Assembly (NCBI GenBank): GCA_028287235.1
Contig: JAQBQB010000002.1
Coordinates: 372,001 to 436,000 of the forward strand
Length of the DNA: 64,000 nucleotides
Source of the DNA: Gemmatimonadota bacterium
Lineage (GTDB): Bacteria > Gemmatimonadota > Gemmatimonadetes > Gemmatimonadales > Gemmatimonadaceae
Direction: 5' to 3'
This document shows, in pieces, positions 9,011 through 17,533 of this stretch (its first letter is position 1; each line of letters opens with the position of its first letter). The notes beneath the pieces were generated by a model, which searched no databases, had not been told where the DNA came from, and saw only the letters and a program-made list of their open reading frames with translations. The translations under genes and the position numbers were made by a program.

Positions 9011-9982
9011 ATGATAACTTTTCTTCGCCGCGCCGCCCTCGCACTCACGGCCCTCGCTCTCACGGCCCTCGCGCCCGGCGCCCTGCTGGCCCAGAGCGAG
9101 GCGTACGCGCCGCTCATCCTGCGTCTGCCGGCGAGCGCGCGCGCCCTGTCCATGGGCAACGTCGGCATCGCGAGTCGCGACGACGACGTGCTGTTCTACA
9201 ATCCGGCGCAGCTCGTCGCGGCGCGCGGCACGAGTCTGTCGGTGGAGCAGTTCTCGCCGAGCGCTCGGGCTGGAGCGCTGTCGTCGGTGAGCCGGTTGAA
9301 CACGGGCGGCATCGCCGTGGGCGCGACGATCGCCGAGTTCGAGAGTCCAGGCTTCGTGTATCCGGTGAGCCGCGGCGACATGCTCGGGCGCGGATCCAAC
9401 ATCGGAACGAGCGCGAGCCTCGTCCTCGGCATCGCCCAGGCGGCGAAGGGCACGCGGATCGGCGGCTCGGTGAAATACGTCGAGGAGCGGATCGCCAACA
9501 CGCGGAACAACCGCGGGCTGCTCGACCTCGGCGTGGCGCGCGACGTCTTCGGGTACGCTGTGGGGCTGAGCGTGCAGAACATCGGCAAGTCGTTCGCGCC
9601 GACTCCGCTCATCCACCCCAGCCTGGGTCCGGCGGACGAACCAATACCCGGAAGCACCTTCGCTCCGAGCACCATGCCACTGCGAACCACGCTGGGCGCC
9701 GGCCGCGCGATCCCGGCTGGCCCGTTCGACGTTTTCGCGACGGGCGCCGTCTCCGTGCTGCGCGACGGATTCGTCACGCCGGCGGGCGGCGCCGAGATCG
9801 GCTATAGCTGGCTCGATGGCTACAACATCATCCTGCGCGGCGGCGCGCGTCGTCCGGAGCGCGGCGAAGGACCGATGACCGCGGGCGCGGGATTCATCAT
9901 GGACCGGCTATCGATCGACTACGCGCTGGAGATGCTGAGCGGCTCGCGCGTGGGACATCGCGTCGGGCTGCGGGTCCGGTGA
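9011..9982 (+). CDS. PorV/PorQ-like outer-membrane beta-barrel protein
   Basis: 323-residue exported protein with a long alanine/leucine signal peptide cleaved near LLAQS. The opening LPASARALSMGNVGIASRDD and the DVLFYNPAQL block are hallmarks of the PorV/PorQ (FadL-related) barrel family of Bacteroidota and relatives. The rest alternates hydrophobic and polar residues as in beta strands and ends in an aromatic-free but strand-like VGHRVGLRVR. In Bacteroidota PorV carries type IX secretion cargo to the surface. No type IX components or C-terminal sorting domains are seen in this window, so only the fold is claimed. Confidence 0.75.
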   Translation: MITFLRRAALALTALALTALAPGALLAQSEAYAPLILRLPASARALSMGNVGIASRDDDVLFYNPAQLVAARGTSLSVEQFSPSARAGALSSVSRLNTGGIAVGATIAEFESPGFVYPVSRGDMLGRGSNIGTSASLVLGIAQAAKGTRIGGSVKYVEERIANTRNNRGLLDLGVARDVFGYAVGLSVQNIGKSFAPTPLIHPSLGPADEPIPGSTFAPSTMPLRTTLGAGRAIPAGPFDVFATGAVSVLRDGFVTPAGGAEIGYSWLDGYNIILRGGARRPERGEGPMTAGAGFIMDRLSIDYALEMLSGSRVGHRVGLRVR

Positions 9983-10052
9983 CGGCGCGCCGCGTGACGT
10001 GTACATGAACAAGAACGACACCATCTCTCGGCTTTCTCTTTTCCCACTCGAC

Positions 10053-11975
10053 ATGCGCCGCTCCCTCCTCGCGTCGATCGTCCTCGTGGCCGGCTGCACG
10101 CAAGCCATTCAGCTGTCGAAGGACGACTCGCCGACCGTGCTCTCGCACCAGCTCATCTCCGCGCCGAACCCCGGCGAAAAGGGCAGCTTCGCCGTCAAGA
10201 CGATGTACTACGGCAGCGGCACCGACAAACGGCGAAAGGAGTTCCGCGACTCGGTCACGATCAAGACCAAGCCGGTCGACGCCTCGCCCTTCGTCTCGAT
10301 GGCGCCCGAAGTGGCCAAGGCGCGCGAGAAAGATTGGGGCTTCGGCGTCGCCAAGTCGCCGATCAACGGGCGGGTGTGGTACCCCGTGGGCGACGGGCCC
10401 TTCCCGCTCGTGCTCGTCGTCCACGGCAACCACGACCCGCTCGACTACTCCGACCCGGGCTACGGCTACCTCGGCGAGCTGCTGGCGTCGAGGGGATTCA
10501 TATTAGTGTCCGTTGATGAGAATTTCATCAACGGCGGCCTGCGGGGCGAGAGCGACGGGCGTGCCTGGCTGCTGCTCAAGCACATCGAGGACTGGAAGCG
10601 GTGGAACGACAGCGCGGGCAACCCGTTCTACCACAAGGTGGACATGAACAACATCGGGATCATGGGCCACTCGCGCGGCGGCGAGGCGGTCGGGATCGCG
10701 GCGGCGTTCAACCGGCTGAGCCACTACCCCGACGACGCCAACGTGAAGTTCAACTTCAACTTCAACATCAAGGCCGTGTTCGCGATCGCGCCGGTGGACG
10801 GACAGTACCGCCCGGCCGGCGTGCCGACGCCGATCGAGAACGTGAACTACATGGTGATCCACGGCTCGCACGACGGCGACGTGTCGTCGTTCAACGGGCT
10901 GCGCGCCTTCCAGCGGATCAAGTTCACCGACGGCAAACCCTGGTTCAAGACGGCGTGGTACGTCTATCGCGCCAACCACGGCCAGTGGAACACCGTGTGG
11001 GGAAACAAGGACAACGGCCCGCGCAGCGGACGGTATCTCGAGCTCGGCAGCCTCATCTCGCCCGAGGAGCAGCGGCAGTTCAGCAAGGTCGTGATCGGCG
11101 GCTTCATGGAGGCCACGCTGCACGGCAAGTCGGAATACTTGCCGATGTTCCGCGACCACCGCGTGATCGGCGCGTGGCTGCCGAAGACCATGTACGTCAC
11201 GCGCTTTCAGGAGAGCGGATTCAAGCCACTCGCGACGTTCGATGAAGACGTCGACGTGACCACCGGATCGGTGCCCGGTGTGACGATCAGCGGCGACAGC
11301 CTCGCCACCTGGAAGGAGAATGCGCTCAACCTGCGCGGCAACGCCACGGACTATCTCAACACGAACGCCGTAACGCTCGGCTGGAACAACCACATCCGCG
11401 GCGACGACACCACGAAGCTCGGGCGGCCGGCGTCGTACACGATCGCCCTGAGCGATTCGCTCGCGACGTCGCTCGCCACCGGGCGCGAGTCATCGATCTA
11501 CCTGTCGCTCGCGCCGACCGATGCGAAGCCCGGTCCGCGCGCGCCCGCGCGCGACACCACGAAGAAGGCCGACAGCACGAAGAAGGACGACAAGGCCAAG
11601 CCGCCCGCCAAGAAGCCCGACAAGCCCGCCAAGGACAGCACGCCCGTCGACCTCACGATCGAAGTCACCGACGCGGCGGGACATGTGGCTCGCACGCCGC
11701 TGAGCGCCTGGGGCGTTCCGCGCCGGCCGCTGGAGATTCACCTGCTCCGGCGAAAGGACGAAGAGCAGCAGCGCTTCCCCACTCAATACGAGCTGGTGCT
11801 GCAGACCTACGTCATTCCCTTCACGGAGCTGATGAAGTCGTCGCCGTCGTTCGATCCGGCGCACCTGCGGTCGATCCGCTTCGTGTTCGACCGGCTCGTG
11901 GCGGGCACGGTAGTGGTCGACGACATCGGGGTGTCGTCGAGCGCCGCGCCCTTCGTGGCATTGGGCTCGCCGTAG
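10053..11975 (+). CDS. Large secreted alpha/beta-hydrolase lipoprotein
   Basis: 640-residue lipoprotein (lipobox LVAGC) with a PAF-acetylhydrolase/dienelactone-type alpha/beta-hydrolase domain in its first 380 residues. The beta strand LVLVVHGN, nucleophile elbow GHSRGGEAV, HGSHDGDV loop with the likely acid, and a His in NHGQWN are all visible. After a beta-rich middle region comes a Lys/Pro/Asp/Thr-rich low-complexity linker (residues about 505-540, DTTKKADSTKKDDK and onward), then a beta-sandwich-like C-terminal domain that may bind carbohydrate or surface ligands. Start at 10053 (MRRSLLAS) is chosen because it gives a proper lipoprotein leader; earlier in-frame ATGs do not. Convergent with the sensor kinase 7 bp downstream. 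Substrate unknown. Confidence 0.8.
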   Translation: MRRSLLASIVLVAGCTQAIQLSKDDSPTVLSHQLISAPNPGEKGSFAVKTMYYGSGTDKRRKEFRDSVTIKTKPVDASPFVSMAPEVAKAREKDWGFGVAKSPINGRVWYPVGDGPFPLVLVVHGNHDPLDYSDPGYGYLGELLASRGFILVSVDENFINGGLRGESDGRAWLLLKHIEDWKRWNDSAGNPFYHKVDMNNIGIMGHSRGGEAVGIAAAFNRLSHYPDDANVKFNFNFNIKAVFAIAPVDGQYRPAGVPTPIENVNYMVIHGSHDGDVSSFNGLRAFQRIKFTDGKPWFKTAWYVYRANHGQWNTVWGNKDNGPRSGRYLELGSLISPEEQRQFSKVVIGGFMEATLHGKSEYLPMFRDHRVIGAWLPKTMYVTRFQESGFKPLATFDEDVDVTTGSVPGVTISGDSLATWKENALNLRGNATDYLNTNAVTLGWNNHIRGDDTTKLGRPASYTIALSDSLATSLATGRESSIYLSLAPTDAKPGPRAPARDTTKKADSTKKDDKAKPPAKKPDKPAKDSTPVDLTIEVTDAAGHVARTPLSAWGVPRRPLEIHLLRRKDEEQQRFPTQYELVLQTYVIPFTELMKSSPSFDPAHLRSIRFVFDRLVAGTVVVDDIGVSSSAAPFVALGSP

Positions 11976-11982
11976 ATCGCGG

Positions 11983-14382
11983 CTAGCGACCGGCGCCGAT
12001 CAAGTCCTTCACGCGCGAGAGCAGCGCCTCGGCCGTGAAGGGCTTGGATAGAATCGCGTCCGGCCGGTTGAACGAACGGCGGACCGATTCCTCGTCCATG
12101 TAACCGGACATGAGCAGGATCGGCGTGCCCGGCTGGATGCCCTGAAAGTGCGCGGCCAGCTCGCCGCCGTTCATGCGCGGCATCATGACGTCGCTGATCA
12201 GCATGTCGACGGGTTCCGGGAGTCCGCGCAACGTGTCGAGGGCGTCGACGCCGTCGCAGCCCTCGAACACCTTGTAGCCGGCGTCGAGCAGCAGCCGCAC
12301 CGTGAGAGCGCGAACACCTTCGTTGTCTTCCGCGATGAGAATCGTGTTGCCGGTCGACGAGCGCGGGGTCGAACCCGAGCCGCGCGCGGCGGCGTCGGAC
12401 GCATCCTTCGCGACGGGCAGGTGGATCGTGAACGTGGTGCCTTCGCCGAGGTTGCTGGCCACGGCAATGTGGCCGCCCGTCTGGGTGATGATGCCGTAGA
12501 CGGTAGCGAGACCGAGTCCCGAGCGGCCGTTGGGATCCTTCGTCGTGAAGAACGGCTCGAAGACGCGCGCCCGCGTCTCGTCGGTCATGCCGCCGCCCGT
12601 GTCGCTCACCTCGAGTACGACGTACTTGCCCGGCGGAATGACGGTGTCGGGGCCGCTCGTCGGCGCGACTTCGGCGTTTCGCGTGACGATGCGCAGCGTG
12701 CCCCGCCCCGACATCGCGTCGCGCGCGTTGAGCGCGAGATTGAGCAGCACTTGCTCGAGCTGGCCGGGATCGGCTCGGACGGTGCCGATGCGCGGGTCGA
12801 GGATCGTCTCCACCGCGACGTTCTCGCCGAGCAGCCGGCGGACGATCTTCGACATGTCGTCGACGACGCCGTTCAGACTGAGCGGCTCGAGGCGCAGCAC
12901 CTGCCGCTTGCTGAAGGCGAGCAGCTGGCGCGTGAGCGCGGCGGCGCGTTCCGTGGCCTTGAGGATCTCGCCGATGTCCTTCCGGCGCGGGTCGTCGGCT
13001 TCCACGCTGCGCGCCAGGATGTCGCTGAAGCCGCGAATCGCCGTGAGCAGATTGTTGAAGTCGTGCGCCACGCCGCCGGCGAGCTGTCCCACGGCGTCCA
13101 TCTTCTGCGCTTGCCGAAGATCCTCTTCCAGGCGGCGCCGCTCGGTGACGTCGCGCGAGACGCACAGCACTTCGTCGACGAGGCCCGTGGTGGGATCGGG
13201 CACCGCCTGGCTCGTCGTCTCGAACCAGATGTAGTGCCCGTCGCTGCGGCGAATGCGGTAGGTGAGCGTCTCGATGCCCTTGTGCCCCAACAGTCGCGCG
13301 CTCGCGGCGCGCACCGGCTCGAGGTCGTCGGGATGACAGGACTCGAATACCGACGTGCCGACCAACTCCTGCGCCGTGTAGCCGAGCAGCGTGAGACAGA
13401 CCGGCGAGGCGTAGAGAATCGTTCCGTCGGGCGACTGCCGCGACAGCATGTCCGTCGAATGCTCGGCGAGAAAGCGATGGCGCTCCTCGCTGTCGCGCAG
13501 GGCCAGCTCGGTGTTCTTGCGCTCGGTGATGTCGCGCGCCACGGCGAACAACGACGTCACCTGCCCGTTGCGCTGCTCGATGTGCACGTTCTGGCCGATC
13601 CAGAGATCGCGTCCGTCGAGCGTGATCGCCGGAAACTCCCAATAGGTGACCGGAATGCGCTCGACGACCTGCTTCTTGTACAGCGCGATGCCCTGGTCGT
13701 GGTAGTCGCGGCGGACGAACTGGAGATAGATCCGCCCCACGATGCCGTCGCCCTCGGGCGGAAAGCCCAGCAGGCGCGACGCGATCGGATTGGCGTAGGT
13801 GAAGACGCCGCGCGAATCGATGCGATAGATGCCGTCGCTCGCGCTCTCCACGAGGTGGCGGAAGCGCGACTCGCTCTCGAGCAGCGACGCTTCGACCTGT
13901 TTGCGCTTCGTGATGTCGCGCGACGTGATCGCGATGCCGTCGTCGACGCGCACGACCTGATGGCGGACCCACCGCGTGTGCCCCGCGTCGTCCTCGAACG
14001 CGAGCTCGTCCTCGAACGACTCGCCGGCTTCGACGACCTGGACGAGCTGGTCGAGCAAGCCGGTTTCGCGGATCGACGGCAGAATGTCGCACACGAGTCG
14101 CCCCGCGAGATCGACGCGGTCGCGCCCGAGGAACGCCTCTCCGCGCTCATTGAGCTCGACGATCCGGAAGTCGGTGATCCGTCCCGTGGAGTCGCGGACG
14201 CTCTCGCACAGGAAGAACGCGTCCAAGCTCGCGGCGATGGCGCCACGGAACCGGCTTTCGACGAGGCTGAGCGTCGCGGAGGAGGCGCGCGCGGCGGGCG
14301 AGGTGGGGGTCACGACTGAAAGACGAGAACGACGCGATGAAGTTACGGCCTTGGAGCACTTCAGGGTGCCCTCCCATTTCAA
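11983..14382 (-). CDS. Hybrid PAS sensor histidine kinase with receiver domain
   Basis: 799-residue soluble hybrid kinase. About three PAS domains (roughly 40-160, 170-295, 300-415) with PAC-type ends (ITSRDITKRK, ARDITERKN, VSRDVTERRR) precede a HisKA segment with the phospho-acceptor in GGVAHDFNNLLTAIRG. An HATPase domain follows (N box LNLALNARDAM, G1 VSDTGGGM, F box EPFFTTK, G2 GSGLGLATVYG-like). The C-terminal receiver domain has AEDNEGVRAL, phospho-accepting Asp in LISDVMMP and Lys in LSKPF. No membrane segment is seen, so it senses a cytoplasmic signal. The DFNNL-type kinase plus receiver often feeds a phosphorelay or a diguanylate output. No cognate partner lies beside it. Start uncertain: a GTG at the VTPTSP position is an alternative. 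Confidence 0.9.
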   Translation of the reverse strand: MKWEGTLKCSKAVTSSRRSRLSVVTPTSPAARASSATLSLVESRFRGAIAASLDAFFLCESVRDSTGRITDFRIVELNERGEAFLGRDRVDLAGRLVCDILPSIRETGLLDQLVQVVEAGESFEDELAFEDDAGHTRWVRHQVVRVDDGIAITSRDITKRKQVEASLLESESRFRHLVESASDGIYRIDSRGVFTYANPIASRLLGFPPEGDGIVGRIYLQFVRRDYHDQGIALYKKQVVERIPVTYWEFPAITLDGRDLWIGQNVHIEQRNGQVTSLFAVARDITERKNTELALRDSEERHRFLAEHSTDMLSRQSPDGTILYASPVCLTLLGYTAQELVGTSVFESCHPDDLEPVRAASARLLGHKGIETLTYRIRRSDGHYIWFETTSQAVPDPTTGLVDEVLCVSRDVTERRRLEEDLRQAQKMDAVGQLAGGVAHDFNNLLTAIRGFSDILARSVEADDPRRKDIGEILKATERAAALTRQLLAFSKRQVLRLEPLSLNGVVDDMSKIVRRLLGENVAVETILDPRIGTVRADPGQLEQVLLNLALNARDAMSGRGTLRIVTRNAEVAPTSGPDTVIPPGKYVVLEVSDTGGGMTDETRARVFEPFFTTKDPNGRSGLGLATVYGIITQTGGHIAVASNLGEGTTFTIHLPVAKDASDAAARGSGSTPRSSTGNTILIAEDNEGVRALTVRLLLDAGYKVFEGCDGVDALDTLRGLPEPVDMLISDVMMPRMNGGELAAHFQGIQPGTPILLMSGYMDEESVRRSFNRPDAILSKPFTAEALLSRVKDLIGAGR

Positions 14383-14486
14383 ATGTCGGAAGAGTTCGGC
14401 GCGGGCGCAACGCCCTGGCGAATGCGCGACGCGGCATTAGGTTCGCGATTGGGACAGGCGGGCGACCCATCGCGTTGCCCGCGTCC

Positions 14487-14493
14487 AAGGAGG
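14487..14493 (+). promoter_or_regulatory. Strong Shine-Dalgarno deciding a GTG start
   Basis: AAGGAGG, a full anti-16S match, lies 5 nt before GTG at 14499. It selects this codon as the start of the following gene over in-frame ATGs upstream that would give a non-signal-like N-terminus. Confidence 0.75.
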
Positions 14494-14498
14494 ATGAG

Positions 14499-16181
14499 GT
14501 GATCGTTCTCATCGCACGTGCCGCGCTGGCACTCTCGCTGCTGCAGGGCGCCCCGGATTCCGCTCGGCTGGTGCGCGGCGCGCGCGCCGCGCAGATGGCG
14601 TTCGAGGCGTTCCGCCGAAACCGGCTGCCGACGGGACCCGGAATGGGCGGCGCGTGCGAAGTGCGCATCGGCCGCTATTGCTACTGGCGCGGCGACAACG
14701 AGGACGACGACACGCCGCCTCCGGAGCACCCTGCGGTTCGTCAACGGCGCGACGAGCTGCTCCGGACGCTCGACAGCGCATCGAGGCTGATTCCGGGCGA
14801 CGGTTGGATCGCGGGCCAGCGCGTTCGCTATCTCGTCGAGGCCGACCGTACCGACGACGCGATCCGCTTCGCACTGTCCGACTGTCGCGCGTCACCCGCC
14901 TGGTGCAACGCGCTGGCCGGCTACGCCGCGCATGTCGGCGCTCGGTACGCTACGGCCGACTCCGCGTACGAAGCGGCGCTGTCGGCCATGGACCCGGCGG
15001 AGCGGTGCCGCTGGCTCGACGTGTCGGACCTCGTCGCCGACGATCTCGAGCATCGCTTCAAGTCGCTCGACTGCGCGCGGCGCGAGGGGTTCGTGCGGCG
15101 CCTGTTCTGGCTCGGCGCGCCTCTCTATTCGATCAGTGAGACCGACCTGCTGACGGAGCATCTGTCGCGCCTCACTCGGGCGCGCTTGGCCGAGCGATCG
15201 GCATCGATCGACGGCGCCGCGTGGGCCGACGACGTGCGATCGCTCGTGATTCGCTACGGCTGGTCGCGCTGGTACACCCGGACGCTGCCCGTCATGGGAT
15301 CGCTGCGCGACGCGTCGTACACGGGCCACGACGCCGGCGTGCCGTACGATTTTCTGCCGAACGCGCACGCCGTGGAGCATCTGGGCAGCATCGTGTCGGA
15401 CGACTGGCACCTCGAGAACGATCGCGCGCTGACCGGCTACGCGCCGGCGTATGCGCGATCGGTGCACGAGGTGCCGCATCAGATCGCGCTCTTCCGCCGC
15501 GGCGACTCGACGCTCGTGATCGCGGCGTGGGACGCGCGGCGCGACACGACTCTCCTGGGCCGGTCGCTCGACGCGGCGCTCGTGCTGAGCGCCGATGGCG
15601 CGCGCCGCGCGATCGAGACGCAGACCGGTGCGAAGGTCGTGGGCCGCATCGCGGCGACGGGCCTCGTGGACTCGGGGGTCGTGAGTCTCGAACTGCTCGC
15701 GGCGAAGGACCGTCGCGCGTCACGCACGCGCGTGGGCGTCGCGGCGCGCGACACGACCCATCGCGTGACGCTGTCCGATTTGCTGCTCTACGCGCCGACC
15801 GGATCGGCCAGCAACGAGCTGAGCGCGGTGCGCGACAGTGCGTTGGCGAGCGCCATCATCCCGGCCACGCGCGGCGTGGGGGTCTACTGGGAGACCTATG
15901 GTCTCCGCGCCGAGGGCGAGCCGGTGCAGTTCGCGCTGACGGTCGAGCGGATCGGGGTGGACTGGATGCATCGAGCCGCCGAGAAGCTGCATCTCGCCGA
16001 TCCCACGACGAGCTTGCGTATTCAGTGGGACGACGTGCCGCAGCGAGTGAACGGCATCGCGGGTCGCGGGGTGCGAGTGGATCTGTCGCGGCTCGTGAGT
16101 GGAACGTATCGGATGCAGTTGACGGTGACGCCTGTTGGCGAGGGGGCGGTGTCGGCGGTGAGGGAGATCGAGGTGAGATGA
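14499..16181 (+). CDS. Secreted protein of unknown function, 560 residues
   Basis: Not recognised. The GTG start behind a perfect Shine-Dalgarno gives a plausible signal peptide (VIVLIARAALALSLLQG). The N-terminal third is helical with paired-helix spacing (SASRLIPGDGWIAGQRVRYL, then DDAIRFALSDC and TADSAYEAALSA), looking like TPR-type repeats. Conserved-looking Cys residues (VRIGRYCYWRGD, LSDCRASPAWCN) suggest disulfides. The middle has a Trp/Tyr-rich stretch (RYGWSRWYTRTLPVMG) and the C-terminal third is beta-rich. Architecture resembles hypothetical secreted TPR proteins of Gemmatimonadota. It is divergent from the hybrid kinase, sharing a 116-bp intergenic region, so co-regulation is possible. 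Confidence 0.78.
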   Translation: MIVLIARAALALSLLQGAPDSARLVRGARAAQMAFEAFRRNRLPTGPGMGGACEVRIGRYCYWRGDNEDDDTPPPEHPAVRQRRDELLRTLDSASRLIPGDGWIAGQRVRYLVEADRTDDAIRFALSDCRASPAWCNALAGYAAHVGARYATADSAYEAALSAMDPAERCRWLDVSDLVADDLEHRFKSLDCARREGFVRRLFWLGAPLYSISETDLLTEHLSRLTRARLAERSASIDGAAWADDVRSLVIRYGWSRWYTRTLPVMGSLRDASYTGHDAGVPYDFLPNAHAVEHLGSIVSDDWHLENDRALTGYAPAYARSVHEVPHQIALFRRGDSTLVIAAWDARRDTTLLGRSLDAALVLSADGARRAIETQTGAKVVGRIAATGLVDSGVVSLELLAAKDRRASRTRVGVAARDTTHRVTLSDLLLYAPTGSASNELSAVRDSALASAIIPATRGVGVYWETYGLRAEGEPVQFALTVERIGVDWMHRAAEKLHLADPTTSLRIQWDDVPQRVNGIAGRGVRVDLSRLVSGTYRMQLTVTPVGEGAVSAVREIEVR

Positions 16182-16183
16182 CC

Positions 16184-16233
16184 GCAGCTAACGCGAAAAT
16201 GCAGCTAACGCGGACAACTGCGGACAAGCGCTG
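16184..16233. repeat. Repeat block, left side of the GxxExxY cassette
   Basis: GCAGCTAACGCG occurs at 16184-16195 and again at 16201-16212. The second copy continues into tandem CGGACAACTG/CGGACAAGCG decamers (16211-16230). The 33-nt stretch 16201-16233 reappears inverted at 16768-16800: the first 17 nt match at 16 positions, and the rest matches with one indel and a few changes. Confidence 0.7.
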
Positions 16234-16241
16234 ACCCTACG

Positions 16242-16694
16242 TTAGCGCTCTCCGCGACGCAGTACCGGCGAAGGCTTGTTCTTGTTCTCGAAACACAGCC
16301 GATAGAAGAACGGCTTTGGGCCGAAATGGAATAACAAGCCAACTTCGACGCGCGTTGCTCGAAGGTAATTCAGGAGCTGTTTCTTGCTCGCGGGTGTCAC
16401 GTATTCCGATGACTTCACTTCGATGAGGATCTTGTCTTCGACAAGAATGTCGGCGCGGAAGCGTCCCACTTTGACTTCGCCGTACCATACGGTGATCGGT
16501 ACTTCGCATCGCACATTGAGCCCGCGCGCGCGGAGCTCTTCGACAAAGGCCAGGATGTACACGCTCTCCAGATACCCATACCCAAGGGTGTCGTAGGTCG
16601 CGTAGAACGCGTTGATGATCTGCCCTGTTAGCTCGCCGTGGAGGAGCCTGACGGTGTCGGGCCGTCGCTCGGCGTCAAATCGCTCGATGTCCAT
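16242..16694 (-). CDS. GxxExxY protein, PD-(D/E)XK nuclease-like
   Basis: 150-residue protein of the GxxExxY family, named for the motif seen here as GYGYLESVY. The family is a compact PD-(D/E)XK nuclease-like fold; the active-site pattern is present as RADILVEDKILIEVKS (Asp, then Glu-x-Lys). Proteins of this family are common in Gemmatimonadota, Planctomycetota and Verrucomicrobiota, often in several copies, and have no demonstrated function. Start at 16694 (MDIERFD) leaves the core complete. Base composition is distinctive: 61 of 120 bases in 16261-16380 are G/C, against 45 of 60 in 15541-15600 of the neighbouring gene. It is flanked by inverted 33-nt repeats, so it looks transferred. Confidence 0.85.
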   Translation of the reverse strand: MDIERFDAERRPDTVRLLHGELTGQIINAFYATYDTLGYGYLESVYILAFVEELRARGLNVRCEVPITVWYGEVKVGRFRADILVEDKILIEVKSSEYVTPASKKQLLNYLRATRVEVGLLFHFGPKPFFYRLCFENKNKPSPVLRRGER

Positions 16695-16767
16695 ACGGCA
16701 AACGTCTCGTTGGGCGCCGCGCGCCGCAGCACCAAAATGCTCGCGGTGAGACCATAATCTTGCCGTA

Positions 16768-16800
16768 GCAGCGTTGGTCCGTTTTGTCCGCGTTCGCTGC
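16768..16800. repeat. Inverted partner repeat, right side of the GxxExxY cassette
   Basis: Reverse complement of this stretch begins GCAGCGAACGCGGACAA, differing at one position from 16201-16217 on the other side of the GxxExxY gene. The following CGGACCAACGCTG matches CGGACAAGCGCTG. The two repeats point towards each other across about 535 bp containing the gene. Confidence 0.7.
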
Positions 16801-17005
16801 GGTTGAAACAACGAGCTACTCGATCGTAAGGGTACAACTCGATACATCTGTCTAACCGCATGGGCCCGAGGTTGGCGGCCCATCTTTCGCGGAATCCATT
16901 AGCTCCCTAGCGAGTTCATGGATGCACCAACACATTCGGTGGAAATCGCCGCCGGTGAGCTCCTCCTTGTCGAGGACGGCCGGGTCCCTTACCTTGCGTG
17001 ATAGT
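16801..17005. other. Low-GC intergenic stretch before the MarR gene
   Basis: Together with 16695-16800 this is a gene-free gap of 311 bp. Line-scale GC is low (28 of 60 in 16801-16860). It contains the dyad ATGGGCC-N10-GGCCCAT (16860-16883), which could be a terminator stem or a regulator site. No convincing gene is seen on either strand; short frames here lack a ribosome binding site and coding-like codon use. Confidence 0.5.
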
Positions 17006-17533
17006 ATGGGTGCCAATTCAATGCAAACATCGTCAGGGACTACCACCGAAACGCATCCCGTTTCGCGGTCCATGAACGCCGTGCGGAGCATCGTTCGCGC
17101 GCTGCGCATCAACACGCGCGCGATCGAGCTGAAAATGGGCATCAGCCTCGCGCAGCTGTTCGTGCTGCAGCAACTCGCGGAACGGCCCGCGGAGTCGCTC
17201 AACGAGCTCGCCGAGCGGACGGCGACCCATCAAAGCTCGGTGTCCGTCGTCGTGCGACGCCTCGTGGAGCGCGGCTATGTGTCGCGCACCGCCTCGGCGG
17301 CAGACAAGCGGCGCATCGAGATCGACGTCACCCCGACCGGACGAGCGCTGCTCGCCGGCGCGCCGGTGACCATTCAAATGCAGTTGGTGTCGGCGCTTCG
17401 CCACATGAACATCGGCGATCAGAATACCCTCGCCGAGCTACTCGACCGCTGGCTGCACGACGCCAAGATCGACATCGCGACGCCGCCGATGCTGGGCGAA
17501 GAAGACGTCGAGGTACGACAACGTAGTGTCTAG
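17006..17533 (+). CDS. MarR-family transcriptional regulator
   Basis: 175-residue winged-helix regulator. The N-terminal helix (RSMNAVRSIVRALRIN) and DNA-binding core are typical: LAQLFVLQQLAE, the recognition region LAERTATHQSSVSVVVRRLVERGYVSR, and a wing with ASAADKRRIEIDVTPTGRALL (the DxRxxxxxLT-type motif). A C-terminal dimerisation helix follows. Start uncertain between ATG 17006 and ATG 17021. The stop overlaps the start of the CLC gene by 8 nt, so the two are translationally coupled, and the regulator may control the transporter and itself. MarR proteins usually respond to small aromatic or oxidising ligands; none can be read here. Confidence 0.88.
   Translation: MGANSMQTSSGTTTETHPVSRSMNAVRSIVRALRINTRAIELKMGISLAQLFVLQQLAERPAESLNELAERTATHQSSVSVVVRRLVERGYVSRTASAADKRRIEIDVTPTGRALLAGAPVTIQMQLVSALRHMNIGDQNTLAELLDRWLHDAKIDIATPPMLGEEDVEVRQRSV

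Noticed and set aside
12148-14319. Long frame antisense to the hybrid kinase
   Set aside because: Shadow of the kinase gene; no recognisable domain, no start signal.
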